Shown: piece after piece, positions 1 to 10,500 of the stretch
Numbering within the stretch: the first letter of the stretch is position 1
Layout: each line of letters starts with the position of its first letter
NCBI RefSeq assembly: GCF_964019385.1
Contig: NC_088643.1
Span: 48,864,463 to 48,928,462 of the forward strand
Reading direction: 5' to 3'
Length of the DNA stretch: 64,000 nucleotides
DNA from: Sycon ciliatum
Taxonomy: Eukaryota > Porifera > Calcarea > Leucosolenida > Sycettidae
Position numbers and translations under genes: made by a program
Notes under the pieces: model-generated
What the model was told of the DNA's origin: nothing
What the model saw: the letters and a program-made list of their open reading frames with translations, nothing else
Databases searched by the model: none

Positions 1-2221
1 CGTGCTAGTTTGTACGTGAAGTGTGTGGGTTACAGTGAGGGCTGCGTCCCACCCGCCTGTGTGGATTCACAGGAAGTGTGAGTTACGAAGTCTGAAGAAA
101 ATGTTGAACGGCCTCTGCTGGGATGACGACTACACCATAGCTCAGTGGTTAGAGCATCGCTGGCTACAAGCGAGGGTCCCTGGTTCGAGTCCTGGTGGTG
201 ACAGTCAATTTTTTCTTCAGACTTTTCCCGTTTGTCTCTTTCCCTCAAACCAGTTAATATTTTATGACTTGGGGCTCCCCGCGTGCTAGTTTGTACGTGA
301 AGTGTGTGGGTTACAGTGAGGGCTGCGTCCCACCCGCCTGTGTGGATTCACAGGAAGTGTGAGTTACGAAGTCTGAAGAAAATGTTGAACGGCCTCTGCT
401 GGGATGACGACTACACCATAGCTCAGTGGTTAGAGCATCGCTGGCTACAAGCGAGGGTCCCTGGTTCGAGTCCTGGTGGTGACAGTCAATTTTTTCTTCA
501 GACTTTTCCCGTTTGTCTCTTTCCCTCAAACCAGTTAATATTTTATGACTTGGGGCTCCCCGCGTGCTAGTTTGTACGTGAAGTGTGTGGGTTACAGTGA
601 GGGCTGCGTCCCACCCGCCTGTGTGGATTCACAGGAAGTGTGAGTTACGAAGTCTGAAGAAAATGTTGAACGGCCTCTGCTGGGATGACGACTACACCAT
701 AGCTCAGTGGTTAGAGCATCGCTGGCTACAAGCGAGGGTCCCTGGTTCGAGTCCTGGTGGTGACAGTCAATTTTTTCTTCAGACTTTTCCCGTTTGTCTC
801 TTTCCCTCAAACCAGTTAATATTTTATGACTTGGGGCTCCCCGCGTGCTAGTTTGTACGTGAAGTGTGTGGGTTACAGTGAGGGCTGCGTCCCACCCGCC
901 TGTGTGGATTCACAGGAAGTGTGAGTTACGAAGTCTGAAGAAAATGTTGAACGGCCTCTGCTGGGATGACGACTACACCATAGCTCAGTGGTTAGAGCAT
1001 CGCTGGCTACAAGCGAGGGTCCCTGGTTCGAGTCCTGGTGGTGACAGTCAATTTTTTCTTCAGACTTTTCCCGTTTGTCTCTTTCCCTCAAACCAGTTAA
1101 TATTTTATGACTTGGGGCTCCCCGCGTGCTAGTTTGTACGTGAAGTGTGTGGGTTACAGTGAGGGCTGCGTCCCACCCGCCTGTGTGGATTCACAGGAAG
1201 TGTGAGTTACGAAGTCTGAAGAAAATGTTGAACGGCCTCTGCTGGGATGACGACTACACCATAGCTCAGTGGTTAGAGCATCGCTGGCTACAAGCGAGGG
1301 TCCCTGGTTCGAGTCCTGGTGGTGACAGTCAATTTTTTCTTCAGACTTTTCCCGTTTGTCTCTTTCCCTCAAACCAGTTAATATTTTATGACTTGGGGCT
1401 CCCCGCGTGCTAGTTTGTACGTGAAGTGTGTGGGTTACAGTGAGGGCTGCGTCCCACCCGCCTGTGTGGATTCACAGGAAGTGTGAGTTACGAAGTCTGA
1501 AGAAAATGTTGAACGGCCTCTGCTGGGATGACGACTACACCATAGCTCAGTGGTTAGAGCATCGCTGGCTACAAGCGAGGGTCCCTGGTTCGAGTCCTGG
1601 TGGTGACAGTCAATTTTTTCTTCAGACTTTTCCCGTTTGTCTCTTTCCCTCAAACCAGTTAATATTTTATGACTTGGGGCTCCCCGCGTGCTAGTTTGTA
1701 CGTGAAGTGTGTGGGTTACAGTGAGGGCTGCGTCCCACCCGCCTGTGTGGATTCACAGGAAGTGTGAGTTACGAAGTCTGAAGAAAATGTTGAACGGCCT
1801 CTGCTGGGATGACGACTACACCATAGCTCAGTGGTTAGAGCATCGCTGGCTACAAGCGAGGGTCCCTGGTTCGAGTCCTGGTGGTGACAGTCAATTTTTT
1901 CTTCAGACTTTTCCCGTTTGTCTCTTTCCCTCAAACCAGTTAATATTTTATGACTTGGGGCTCCCCGCGTGCTAGTTTGTACGTGAAGTGTGTGGGTTAC
2001 AGTGAGGGCTGCGTCCCACCCGCCTGTGTGGATTCACAGGAAGTGTGAGTTACGAAGTCTGAAGAAAATGTTGAACGGCCTCTGCTGGGATGACGACTAC
2101 ACCATAGCTCAGTGGTTAGAGCATCGCTGGCTACAAGCGAGGGTCCCTGGTTCGAGTCCTGGTGGTGACAGTCAATTTTTTCTTCAGACTTTTCCCGTTT
2201 GTCTCTTTCCCTCAAACCAGT
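1..2221 (+). repeat. 281-bp tandem array with tRNA-like unit (7 full copies plus a truncated 8th)
   Basis: The unit starting CGTGCTAGTTTGTACG recurs at 1, 282, 563, 844, 1125, 1406, 1687 and 1968. Copies look identical by eye. The eighth copy breaks off inside CCAGTTAATA and runs into (AAT)n. Each unit carries a tRNA-like segment flanked by a 15-bp inverted repeat (AAGTCTGAAGAAAA upstream, TTTTCTTCAGACTT downstream), so the transcript could fold with the tRNA-like part in the loop. A 32-bp piece of the same unit reappears at 15059-15090, also next to (AAT)n. The small ORFs in both strands repeat only because the DNA repeats. It is best read as a tRNA-derived satellite or SINE array. No hammerhead core was found in it. 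Confidence 0.9.
131..203 (+). tRNA. tRNA-like sequence / tRNA pseudogene, anticodon-position CTA (first of eight)
   Basis: The other copies are at 412-484, 693-765, 974-1046, 1255-1327, 1536-1608, 1817-1889 and 2098-2170. The A box (TAGCTCAGTGG, 138-148) and B box (GGTTCGAGTCC, 182-192) match the pol III consensus. The D stem GCTC/GAGC and the anticodon stem TCGCT/AGCGA are fully paired. The loop GGCTACA puts CTA at positions 34-36, which would read UAG, but position 33 is G instead of the near-universal U. The acceptor stem pairs at 5 of 7 positions and the T stem has one T-T mismatch. This looks like a tRNA-derived SINE head with an intact promoter rather than a working suppressor tRNA. Confidence 0.7.
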
Positions 2222-2246
2222 TAATAATAATAATAATAATAATAAT
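2222..2246 (+). repeat. (AAT)n microsatellite
   Basis: About eight AAT units join the truncated 281-bp unit to the 476-bp family. Confidence 0.95.
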
Positions 2247-2383
2247 GAAGTTGGTTGCTCCAACGAGGAGCACACGCTTCTTGCCGAACTTGACACTGGA
2301 CTGACTCACGACTGCCATCCGGAGCACACGAGGAGCACGTCGCACCTTCCGCTCGGCAACCCTGTAAGAAAGCACCACTCCCT

Positions 2384-2429
2384 GCTCAATACACAGTGTT
2401 TCGGGGAATTCACCCCTCATCAGTTGAGC
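2384..2429 (-). ncRNA. Hammerhead ribozyme (476-bp family), inverted copy
   Basis: This is the reverse complement of the motif at 3129-3174, with the same core and stems. It lies in the inverted head of the array, so the two strands of this locus encode opposing ribozymes. Confidence 0.85.
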
Positions 2430-3128
2430 TTGAGTAGGCTGAGGAAGATTGTGCCTGAAAAGCACCACTTATATACTGCTCTCCAGGCCAAACCATCACC
2501 AGGGATACAAACTTACAGAGACGCTTTGTTTCCAGCGCGACAAACACCTCGTGAAGCCCCAGGTAGCAGCGTGAGTCAGAGTCGCTCATGGAGTTGTGCT
2601 AAACAGACGTTGAGAGCCAGTATAGCTATTCACAACGCTGTCACCTCCAACAACTAGTCGCACGTCCGCGTGAGGGACAACAATACGAACTTAGAAGTTG
2701 CGACTTCGGCGGTAATAGTCATGAAGTTGGTTGCTCCAACGAGGAGCACACGCTTCTTGCCGAACTTGACACTGGACTGACTCACGACTGCCATCCGGAG
2801 CACACGAGGAGCACGTCGCACCTTCCGCTCGGCAAACCATTATTACCGCCGAAGTCGCAACTTCTAAGTTCGTATTGTTGTCCCTCACGCGGACGTGCGA
2901 CTAGTTGTTGGAGGTGACAGCGTTGTGAATAGCTATACTGGCTCTCAACGTCTGTTTAGCACAACTCCATGAGCGACTCTGACTCACGCTGCTACCTGGG
3001 GCTTCACGAGGTGTTTGTCGCGCTGGAAACAAAGCGTCTCTGTAAGTTTGTATCCCTGGTGATGGTTTGGCCTGGAGAGCAGTATATAAGTGGTGCTTTT
3101 CAGGCACAATCTTCCTCAGCCTACTCAA

Positions 3129-3174
3129 GCTCAACTGATGAGGGGTGAATTCCCCGAAACACTGTGTATTGAGC
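3129..3174 (+). ncRNA. Hammerhead ribozyme (476-bp family)
   Basis: Stem I 3' strand GCTCAA is followed by core CTGATGA (3135-3141), stem II GGGG-TGAATT-CCCC, core GAAA (3156-3159), stem III ACAC/GTGT around a single T, cleavage-site A at 3168, and stem I 5' strand TTGAGC. Stem I pairs 6 of 6. The one-base stem III loop would be strained in a monomer. Known PLE and newt-satellite hammerheads with such stems work best as dimers in tandem transcripts, which this array would supply. Predicted cleavage is after A3168. Confidence 0.88.
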
Positions 3175-3604
3175 AGGGAGTGGTGCTTTCTTACAGGTTT
3201 GCCGAGCGGAAGGTGCGACGTGCTCCTCGTGTGCTCCGGATGGCAGTCGTGAGTCAGTCCAGTGTCAAGTTCGGCAAGAAGCGTGTGCTCCTCGTTGGAG
3301 CAACCAACTTCATGACTATTACCGCCGAAGTCGCAACTTCTAAGTTCGTATTGTTGTCCCTCACGCGGACGTGCGACTAGTTGTTGGAGGTGACAGCGTT
3401 GTGAATAGCTATACTGGCTCTCAACGTCTGTTTAGCACAACTCCATGAGCGACTCTGACTCACGCTGCTACCTGGGGCTTCACGAGGTGTTTGTCGCGCT
3501 GGAAACAAAGCGTCTCTGTAAGTTTGTATCCCTGGTGATGGTTTGGCCTGGAGAGCAGTATATAAGTGGTGCTTTTCAGGCACAATCTTCCTCAGCCTAC
3601 TCAA

Positions 3605-3650
3605 GCTCAACTGATGAGGGGTGAATTCCCCGAAACACTGTGTATTGAGC
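3605..3650 (+). ncRNA. Hammerhead ribozyme (476-bp family)
   Basis: Second plus-strand copy, 476 bp downstream, with core and all three stems unchanged. Confidence 0.88.
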
Positions 3651-4080
3651 AGGGAGTGGTGCTTTCTTACAGGTTTGCCGAGCGGAAGGTGCGACGTGCT
3701 CCTCGTGTGCTCCGGATGGCAGTCGTGAGTCAGTCCAGTGTCAAGTTCGGCAAGAAGCGTGTGCTCCTCGTTGGAGCAACCAACTTCATGACTATTACCG
3801 CCGAAGTCGCAACTTCTAAGTTCGTATTGTTGTCCCTCACGCGGACGTGCGACTAGTTGTTGGAGGTGACAGCGTTGTGAATAGCTATACTGGCTCTCAA
3901 CGTCTGTTTAGCACAACTCCATGAGCGACTCTGACTCACGCTGCTACCTGGGGCTTCACGAGGTGTTTGTCGCGCTGGAAACAAAGCGTCTCTGTAAGTT
4001 TGTATCCCTGGTGATGGTTTGGCCTGGAGAGCAGTATATAAGTGGTGCTTTTCAGGCACAATCTTCCTCAGCCTACTCAA

Positions 4081-4126
4081 GCTCAACTGATGAGGGGTGA
4101 ATTCCCCGAAACACTGTGTATTGAGC
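4081..4126 (+). ncRNA. Hammerhead ribozyme (476-bp family)
   Basis: Third plus-strand copy, unchanged. Confidence 0.88.
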
Positions 4127-4556
4127 AGGGAGTGGTGCTTTCTTACAGGTTTGCCGAGCGGAAGGTGCGACGTGCTCCTCGTGTGCTCCGGATGGCAGTC
4201 GTGAGTCAGTCCAGTGTCAAGTTCGGCAAGAAGCGTGTGCTCCTCGTTGGAGCAACCAACTTCATGACTATTACCGCCGAAGTCGCAACTTCTAAGTTCG
4301 TATTGTTGTCCCTCACGCGGACGTGCGACTAGTTGTTGGAGGTGACAGCGTTGTGAATAGCTATACTGGCTCTCAACGTCTGTTTAGCACAACTCCATGA
4401 GCGACTCTGACTCACGCTGCTACCTGGGGCTTCACGAGGTGTTTGTCGCGCTGGAAACAAAGCGTCTCTGTAAGTTTGTATCCCTGGTGATGGTTTGGCC
4501 TGGAGAGCAGTATATAAGTGGTGCTTTTCAGGCACAATCTTCCTCAGCCTACTCAA

Positions 4557-4602
4557 GCTCAACTGATGAGGGGTGAATTCCCCGAAACACTGTGTATTGA
4601 GC
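4557..4602 (+). ncRNA. Hammerhead ribozyme (476-bp family)
   Basis: Fourth plus-strand copy (CTGATGA at 4563), in the last, 3'-truncated unit before the (AAT)n tract. Confidence 0.88.
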
Positions 4603-4770
4603 AGGGAGTGGTGCTTTCTTACAGGTTTGCCGAGCGGAAGGTGCGACGTGCTCCTCGTGTGCTCCGGATGGCAGTCGTGAGTCAGTCCAGTGTCAAGTTC
4701 GGCAAGAAGCGTGTGCTCCTCGTTGGAGCAACCAACTTCATGACTATTACCGCCGAAGTCGCAACTTCTA

Positions 4771-4774
<4 letters not shown>

Positions 4775-4828
<54 letters not shown>
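4775..4828 (+). repeat. (AAT)n microsatellite
   Basis: About 18 AAT units between the 476-bp and 592-bp families. Confidence 0.95.
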
Positions 4829-6111
4829 TTGAAACTCGGATGTTGAGCCATAAATAAATGTAAAATAGAAAAGGACATATGGATACGAGTTTAGAGTAAC
4901 TCTCCATCACTGTAACATGATACTATATACAGTCAGAAAGTGCAATAACTAGGCACAAAACTGACAGAGTACTGAGACATTCGACGTCCTGACACCTAAC
5001 TTTAACACATCTCCGTAGCGCTAACCGACAGCCTTCCAACTTGGAAGGTTCAAGGTTATGGAAAAGACCAAAGAGGGGAAGGCAAGCGCAACGAAAACGA
5101 GCAAAAGCTACAGTCCCAACGGAACAAAGAATGTCGATTGTTACTGGACGATGACGAGACCAGTACGATATTTGACAAAGCGGTCTAACTACAATTCGAA
5201 GCAGCAAAGCAGCACACCACCCAACTTGGGTGGGTCATAAATATCAAAGATAAGTAAAGAAAGGGAAGCTTTGCGAAAACGAATTGTACAAGCCGAAAGC
5301 CAAACTCCTACAGTACTCCTCATGCATGACATTGTGATGGACTAGTTGACTACAAAACAAGTTGTTTCACACGACGTACGTTTCGCCGTATGGTTCGTGA
5401 CGGCTCATCAGGTGTGCAATTTGAAACTCGGATGTTGAGCCATAAATAAATGTAAAATAGAAAAGGACATATGGATACGAGTTTAGAGTAACTCTCCATC
5501 ACTGTAACATGATACTATATACAGTCAGAAAGTGCAATAACTAGGCACAAAACTGACAGAGTACTGAGACATTCGACGTCCTGACACCTAACTTTAACAC
5601 ATCTCCGTAGCGCTAACCGACAGCCTTCCAACTTGGAAGGTTCAAGGTTATGGAAAAGACCAAAGAGGGGAAGGCAAGCGCAACGAAAACGAGCAAAAGC
5701 TACAGTCCCAACGGAACAAAGAATGTCGATTGTTACTGGACGATGACGAGACCAGTACGATATTTGACAAAGCGGTCTAACTACAATTCGAAGCAGCAAA
5801 GCAGCACACCACCCAACTTGGGTGGGTCATAAATATCAAAGATAAGTAAAGAAAGGGAAGCTTTGCGAAAACGAATTGTACAATTGTGCCTTCCCCTCTT
5901 TGGTCTTTTCCATAACCTTGAACCTTCCAAGTTGGAAGGCTGTCGGTTAGCGCTACGGAGATGTGTTAAAGTTAGGTGTCAGGACGTCGAATGTCTCAGT
6001 ACTCTGTCAGTTTTGTGCCTAGTTATTGCACTTTCTGACTGTATATAGTATCATGTTACAGTGATGGAGAGTTACTCTAAACTCGTATCCATATGTCCTT
6101 TTCTATTTTAC
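4828..6111 (-). mobile_element. 592-bp hammerhead-bearing tandem element with inverted end
   Basis: The unit starting TTTGAAACTCGGATG recurs at 4828 and 5420 (period 592). The second copy breaks at about 5882 and is followed by an inverted partial copy (about 5886-6111) that ends at (AAT)n. A hammerhead on the minus strand lies at 5368-5416, just before the second unit begins, so the unit reads on the minus strand. No coding domain was recognised. The direct-copy-then-inverted-tail layout matches the PLE at 7038-14321. Confidence 0.75.
5368..5416 (-). ncRNA. Hammerhead ribozyme (592-bp family)
   Basis: On the minus strand: stem I CACAC, core CTGATGA, stem II GCCGT/ACGGC with a 10-nt loop, core GAAA, self-complementary stem III ACGTACGT, cleavage-site C, then GTGTG closing stem I (5 bp). 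The loop-less palindromic stem III can only form properly between two copies in a dimer, a hallmark of PLE and retrozyme hammerheads. Only one of the two units keeps it, because the second is truncated first. Confidence 0.87.
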
Positions 6112-6165
<54 letters not shown>

Positions 6166-6166
6166 T
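6112..6166 (+). repeat. (AAT)n microsatellite
   Basis: About 18 AAT units, ending against the next terminal-repeat element. Confidence 0.95.
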
Positions 6167-6248
6167 TTATTAGTGCAATTAGGAGTATAATCGATGCAGA
6201 CATGGCCAAACAACAACGAGTTCATGGAATTTTTAAGGATTTTTATGT

Positions 6249-6288
6249 TATTCAAAATCGATTTTCGTGTTCCGCTCATCAGTGAATA
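6249..6288 (-). ncRNA. Hammerhead ribozyme (PLE family D), left arm
   Basis: Minus-strand twin of the motif at 6733-6772: stem I TATTCA/TGAATA, CTGATGA, GAAA and stem III AATCGATT. Confidence 0.82.
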
Positions 6289-6732
6289 GTATCGGAACTG
6301 AGGGTACTGTGTACAAAATAGAACATTTTATAACAGCATAATTAATTAAAAGTGTGAACAACAAAGGAAGTGCTACAGCATTACATAATAGGTGTCAAAC
6401 ATAGTGCTAACGTATATAACTGAGTCCAGCCACAAAGCAAGAGGTGATACAGTGCAACATGACACAACATTTACATCTGATAACCAGCTACGAGAACAAC
6501 TTTAGCGCGACTACATGCTTCTTTTGTTTACAAAGAACAGGATTATGCACACGAATACATACAGCTTCCAGAACCTTCAACTGCTTAACATAACTTGCAC
6601 GTTATATACGTTAGCACTATGTTTGACACCTATTATGTAATGCTGTAGCACTTCCTTTGTTGTTCACACTTTTAATTAATTATGCTGTTATAAAATGTTC
6701 TATTTTGTACACAGTACCCTCAGTTCCGATAC

Positions 6733-6772
6733 TATTCACTGATGAGCGGAACACGAAAATCGATTTTGAATA
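6733..6772 (+). ncRNA. Hammerhead ribozyme (PLE family D), right arm
   Basis: TATTCA (stem I), CTGATGA, a weak stem II (GCGGAACAC, one C-A mismatch), GAAA, stem III AATC/GATT without a loop, cleavage-site U at 6766, then TGAATA. Stem I pairs 6 of 6. It ends about 46 bp upstream of the ORF-start ATG at 6819, as in the full PLE. Confidence 0.82.
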
Positions 6773-6881
6773 ACATAAAAATCCTTAAAAATTCCATGAA
6801 CTCGTTGTTGTTTGGCCATGTCTGCATCGATTATACTCCTAATTGCACTAATAAAATTGCTTTCTCCACGCCGACTCTTTA

Positions 6882-7037
<156 letters not shown>

Positions 7038-7211
7038 TTAAAAATTCGACGAGGAGACAATAATTTTAATATGGCAATAAGTAGGACGAGCTGAAGCGAC
7101 ATGTGGACTACTTTATTAACAATGTAAGCGATGGAGACGATGCAAGAAACGACCTAAAGGGTAAGGAAAAATACATGTAAGAAGAAAAATGGCAATGGAA
7201 AAAAAAAAAGA

Positions 7212-7251
7212 TGATTCGAACAAGTTTTCGTACAACACTCTTCAGGAATCA
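7212..7251 (-). ncRNA. Hammerhead ribozyme in the 3' pseudo-LTR of the PLE
   Basis: On minus: TGATTC, core CTGAAGA (position 7 is A, a tolerated position), short stem II GTGTTGTAC, GAAA, stem III AAC/GTT with a TT loop, cleavage-site C, then GAATCA. Stem I pairs 6 of 6. Confidence 0.87.
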
Positions 7252-7535
7252 CCGTTGTACTAAAGAACAAAATGAGAACAAAGGAAATAATATAGCAATC
7301 AAGGTAGGGTGACACGATACAATGACAGCACTGGAATATCGAGGTGCGATTTCTCACAAAAGTGTGCAGAACACAAGGGTATACAAGTAAGAACTAAGCG
7401 TGACAAGTGTGTATCAGCAACAAAAACAAAAAAGTGAGAACGAATGATAATAATAATAACAACAATAAACAAGAAGGTGACAAAACACATTTAAGCACAA
7501 GTGGCAACAGCGTTGCCACACTACACAAAAGAACA

Positions 7536-10500
7536 TTATTTGAACAATTTTAGGGTAATAACACTATCTTTCTGGACACACAAATTCGGCTTATGAATGC
7601 GCTGACAAACAGCTTCCAAAACTTGTAACTGCAAAAGATAACCATGACGAGCACGGCACAAAACAGAAAAACAGGAATCAGAATAAGTACGACAACAGTC
7701 AGTACTAGAAACCAAATGATTGTATACTGAAGACTTATTACGAGACGGACGCACACAATCTCGACTCACGCGCACACCCTCACACTCACTCTCACCCTCA
7801 CTCAGCTCACCTTCTCCCTCACTGTCCGGATCAGAACCTGCTCCGTCATCCACAGCGGTTTGACTCTCCTCCTCACTTGCATCGTCCTGCGTCTCACCTT
7901 CACCACCCACGCCAACCGTGAATGCCGTTGCCTTCATGTCAGTCGTCGTCCTTTCCGATTGTTTCCTTTGTATTTTTACCGTGAATTCATAGGTCCGGTT
8001 GTAATCTGCTGTAGATCTCCGTGGTCTGTCATTTGCTGCTTTGTTTTGTGGATTAGTTGTTGTTGTTGTTGGATGTGAACCTGGTGTTGTTGTTGGATGT
8101 GAAGCTGGTGTTGTTGTTGCAGCCATGGTTGTTGGTCTTTTTGTTGAATCCTGCTCTAGTTCCGGTGGGACAAATCGACCGCCGCGGGTGCTCTCCACCA
8201 ACACATACTTCGAAGGAGGAGGGTCAGGGGGAGGCAGAGGTGCTGTCACCACTCGAGGCACAGCCCCATGCAAAGCACCCAGAGGCACAGACGTAGGCAC
8301 ACCCGAGGGCTGCACCAATGGCGGTTCCGCACGCACCTCCAAAGAGCTGCCAAGCTCAAGCCCGTCCAACACAGATGTCAGAGGGGGAGCGGCAGACAGC
8401 GGCAGGGAACTATCCTGCCGTGTAGGTGATGGGTTTTTCCTAGGCCTCCCGCGTTTGGGCCTCTCAGATTGCGCACTGGGTGGAAGGATGTGAAGTGGAG
8501 TGTGTTGTTTGATACGTGCGTTCAAGTGCTGAACAGTCCTACCAACATACCGACTAGCACAATGTCGGCATTCGAAGTTGTAGATAACATGACTGAGGTG
8601 GAGGGTTGGTAGGACGTCCTTCCGCACCGTGAACGCACGCATTGTTGTGAAGACTGGCACAAAATGTACTGCATAATAAGTACGACGGACGATAGACTTG
8701 ACTTCGCGACACACTTTGATCGATTCCTGCCCCTTCCATGGCAAACATAGATAGACGGGACAGCGAGGTGGACCAATCAGCACCGATTTCGGTTTCTGCT
8801 CCATGGACAGAAACTTACGCAACAAGAATTCCGGATAGCCATTCTTCAAGAAAACAGATCGAAGAAAATCGAGCTCGGCCTGCAGCTTACTGGGCGAACA
8901 AATGCGTTGCGCACGGTCCACGAGGTTACGAACTAAGTTGACCTTGTATTGAGACGAACAATATGAATCGAAGGCAATGTACTGACCGGTGAACGTAGGC
9001 TTACGATACACAGAAGTCAACATTTCACAGCCAGTCTTCTCTACAAGCACGTCTAGAAATGACAACTTACTAGACTGCTCGTGCTCACAAGTAAAGCGGA
9101 GGGAAGGATGTAGGCTGTTGAGCACATCGAGAAACAATTCACTGCTCTCAACACTGTCAAAATGCGTGAACGAATCGTCAACAAAACGCACGTAGAACGC
9201 GGGCCAAAGCGACTCATCAATCTTGCACTCACAATAACCAACGAATATATTGGCGAGGACGGGACCAAGTGGAGATCCCATCGCCACACCATCCACTTGC
9301 TTGTACATCACATCGTTGAACGAAAACTCGACACCAGTTGTAACTGACAGCATCAAATGACGAAACGCCGCTTCCGATACCCATGGAGTATCAACATCAT
9401 CGTTACGGTACAATACATCCATACAGATGTCAACAGTCTCATCAATAGGAACATTCGTAAAGAGACTTACAACATCGAAGGAACACATGTGTGCATTGAG
9501 AGGGACCGGACTATCACGAAGCCTCGCAACAAAGTCGAAGCTATCCTTCACAGTGCGTTTGCAATAGTAATCTTGAACAGGCTGTAGGTAGATGCACAGC
9601 CATTTCGAGATAGAGTATTGAGGGGAGGCGGTCATGGATACTATTGGTCTAACAGGGCATGTAGGTTTATGGATTTTAGGAAGGCCATAGAGTCGAGGAC
9701 GAAGGGTACCAGTCGGTTTGATGCGATCGAATTCATGTTTTGATATTTGTTCTTCATTCTTTAGCTTCTTAAGATAAGTTACAAGATCCTTTTCTACTTT
9801 TTCAGTTCGATCACAGGTCTTGACCGGACCAAGTGTACGGAACTTTGATGTGTCATTTAGGATAACGGACATCTTCTCGATGTAGTCAGTTTTATTCATT
9901 AAAACAGTTGCACGACCCTTATCAGGGCGCGTGACAATAATGTCTTTGTTATTCCGTAGCTCATGCAGGGCTTTGAGATGTTCGCGTTTCAATGAAAACG
10001 TTCTTCTATCCGGTAATGCATCAGCGTGTTCCTCGGCCTCTGCCCGGATCTTTGCGGCGCAAATGGACTGTTGTGACTCGGACACAGGTCTGAAGCGTAA
10101 TAACTTGCGGTAAAAGAGCTCAAACTCGGTCATGATTACTTCCTTCTTGTTTGATTTTGGAGGAATCCCGAAATCGGTTCCACGACAGAGGAGCTCTTTC
10201 TGAAGAGTGGTCAACTCTAGTGATGTCATGTTAATTATGGTGGTATCAGGATCGATTGTGACATGTCCATATCTTTTCTGTCTTAGCCAATTGTAGGTCT
10301 TGTCATGTTTTGTGATTAGATGGATACGTTGTTTCTGGTCATTTTCCGAAAGGAGCATAGAGAATCTCAAGAAGTCGTGAGAGGAGAGAAAGCAGCGTGC
10401 ACGATCATACAAATACCTAAACCGCGAACGTGACTTTGACAAAGTGTCGCAGGACCGGGCAATCTCGTCTTTCATGAATACGCGTTCGATGTTTAACGTG

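Larger units (their letters stand above)
2247..4774 (+). mobile_element. 476-bp hammerhead-bearing tandem element (retrozyme/PLE-type), with inverted head
   Basis: Units repeat with a 476-bp period in plus orientation from about 2837 to 4774. The left part (2247-2718, then a partial copy 2719-2835) is the same unit in minus orientation, giving inverted head plus direct tandem. Every complete unit contains one hammerhead ribozyme. The array ends inside the unit, after ATGACTATTACCGCCGAAGT, directly against (AAT)n. No reverse transcriptase is encoded; the repeated 77-, 94- and 96-codon ORFs have no recognisable domain. Tandem units with a type I hammerhead and no enzyme match known retrozymes or non-autonomous PLE repeats. 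Diverged relatives lie at 14445-14802 and 15234-15642. Confidence 0.8.

Noticed and set aside
131..203. Functional amber-suppressor tRNA
   Set aside because: G at position 33, a T-stem mismatch and a weak acceptor stem make decoding unlikely; a tRNA-derived SINE is simpler.
1..2221. CRISPR array
   Set aside because: The units are contiguous 281-bp copies without unique spacers, and the genome is eukaryotic.
1..4774. Array copy number taken as exact
   Set aside because: Near-identical tandem units and long homopolymers are prone to assembly collapse or expansion, so counts should be treated as approximate.
2199..4832. Repeated 77-, 94- and 96-aa ORFs in the 476-bp array as conserved proteins
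   Set aside because: They are identical only because the DNA is repeated. They overlap the ribozyme, lie on both strands and show no domain.
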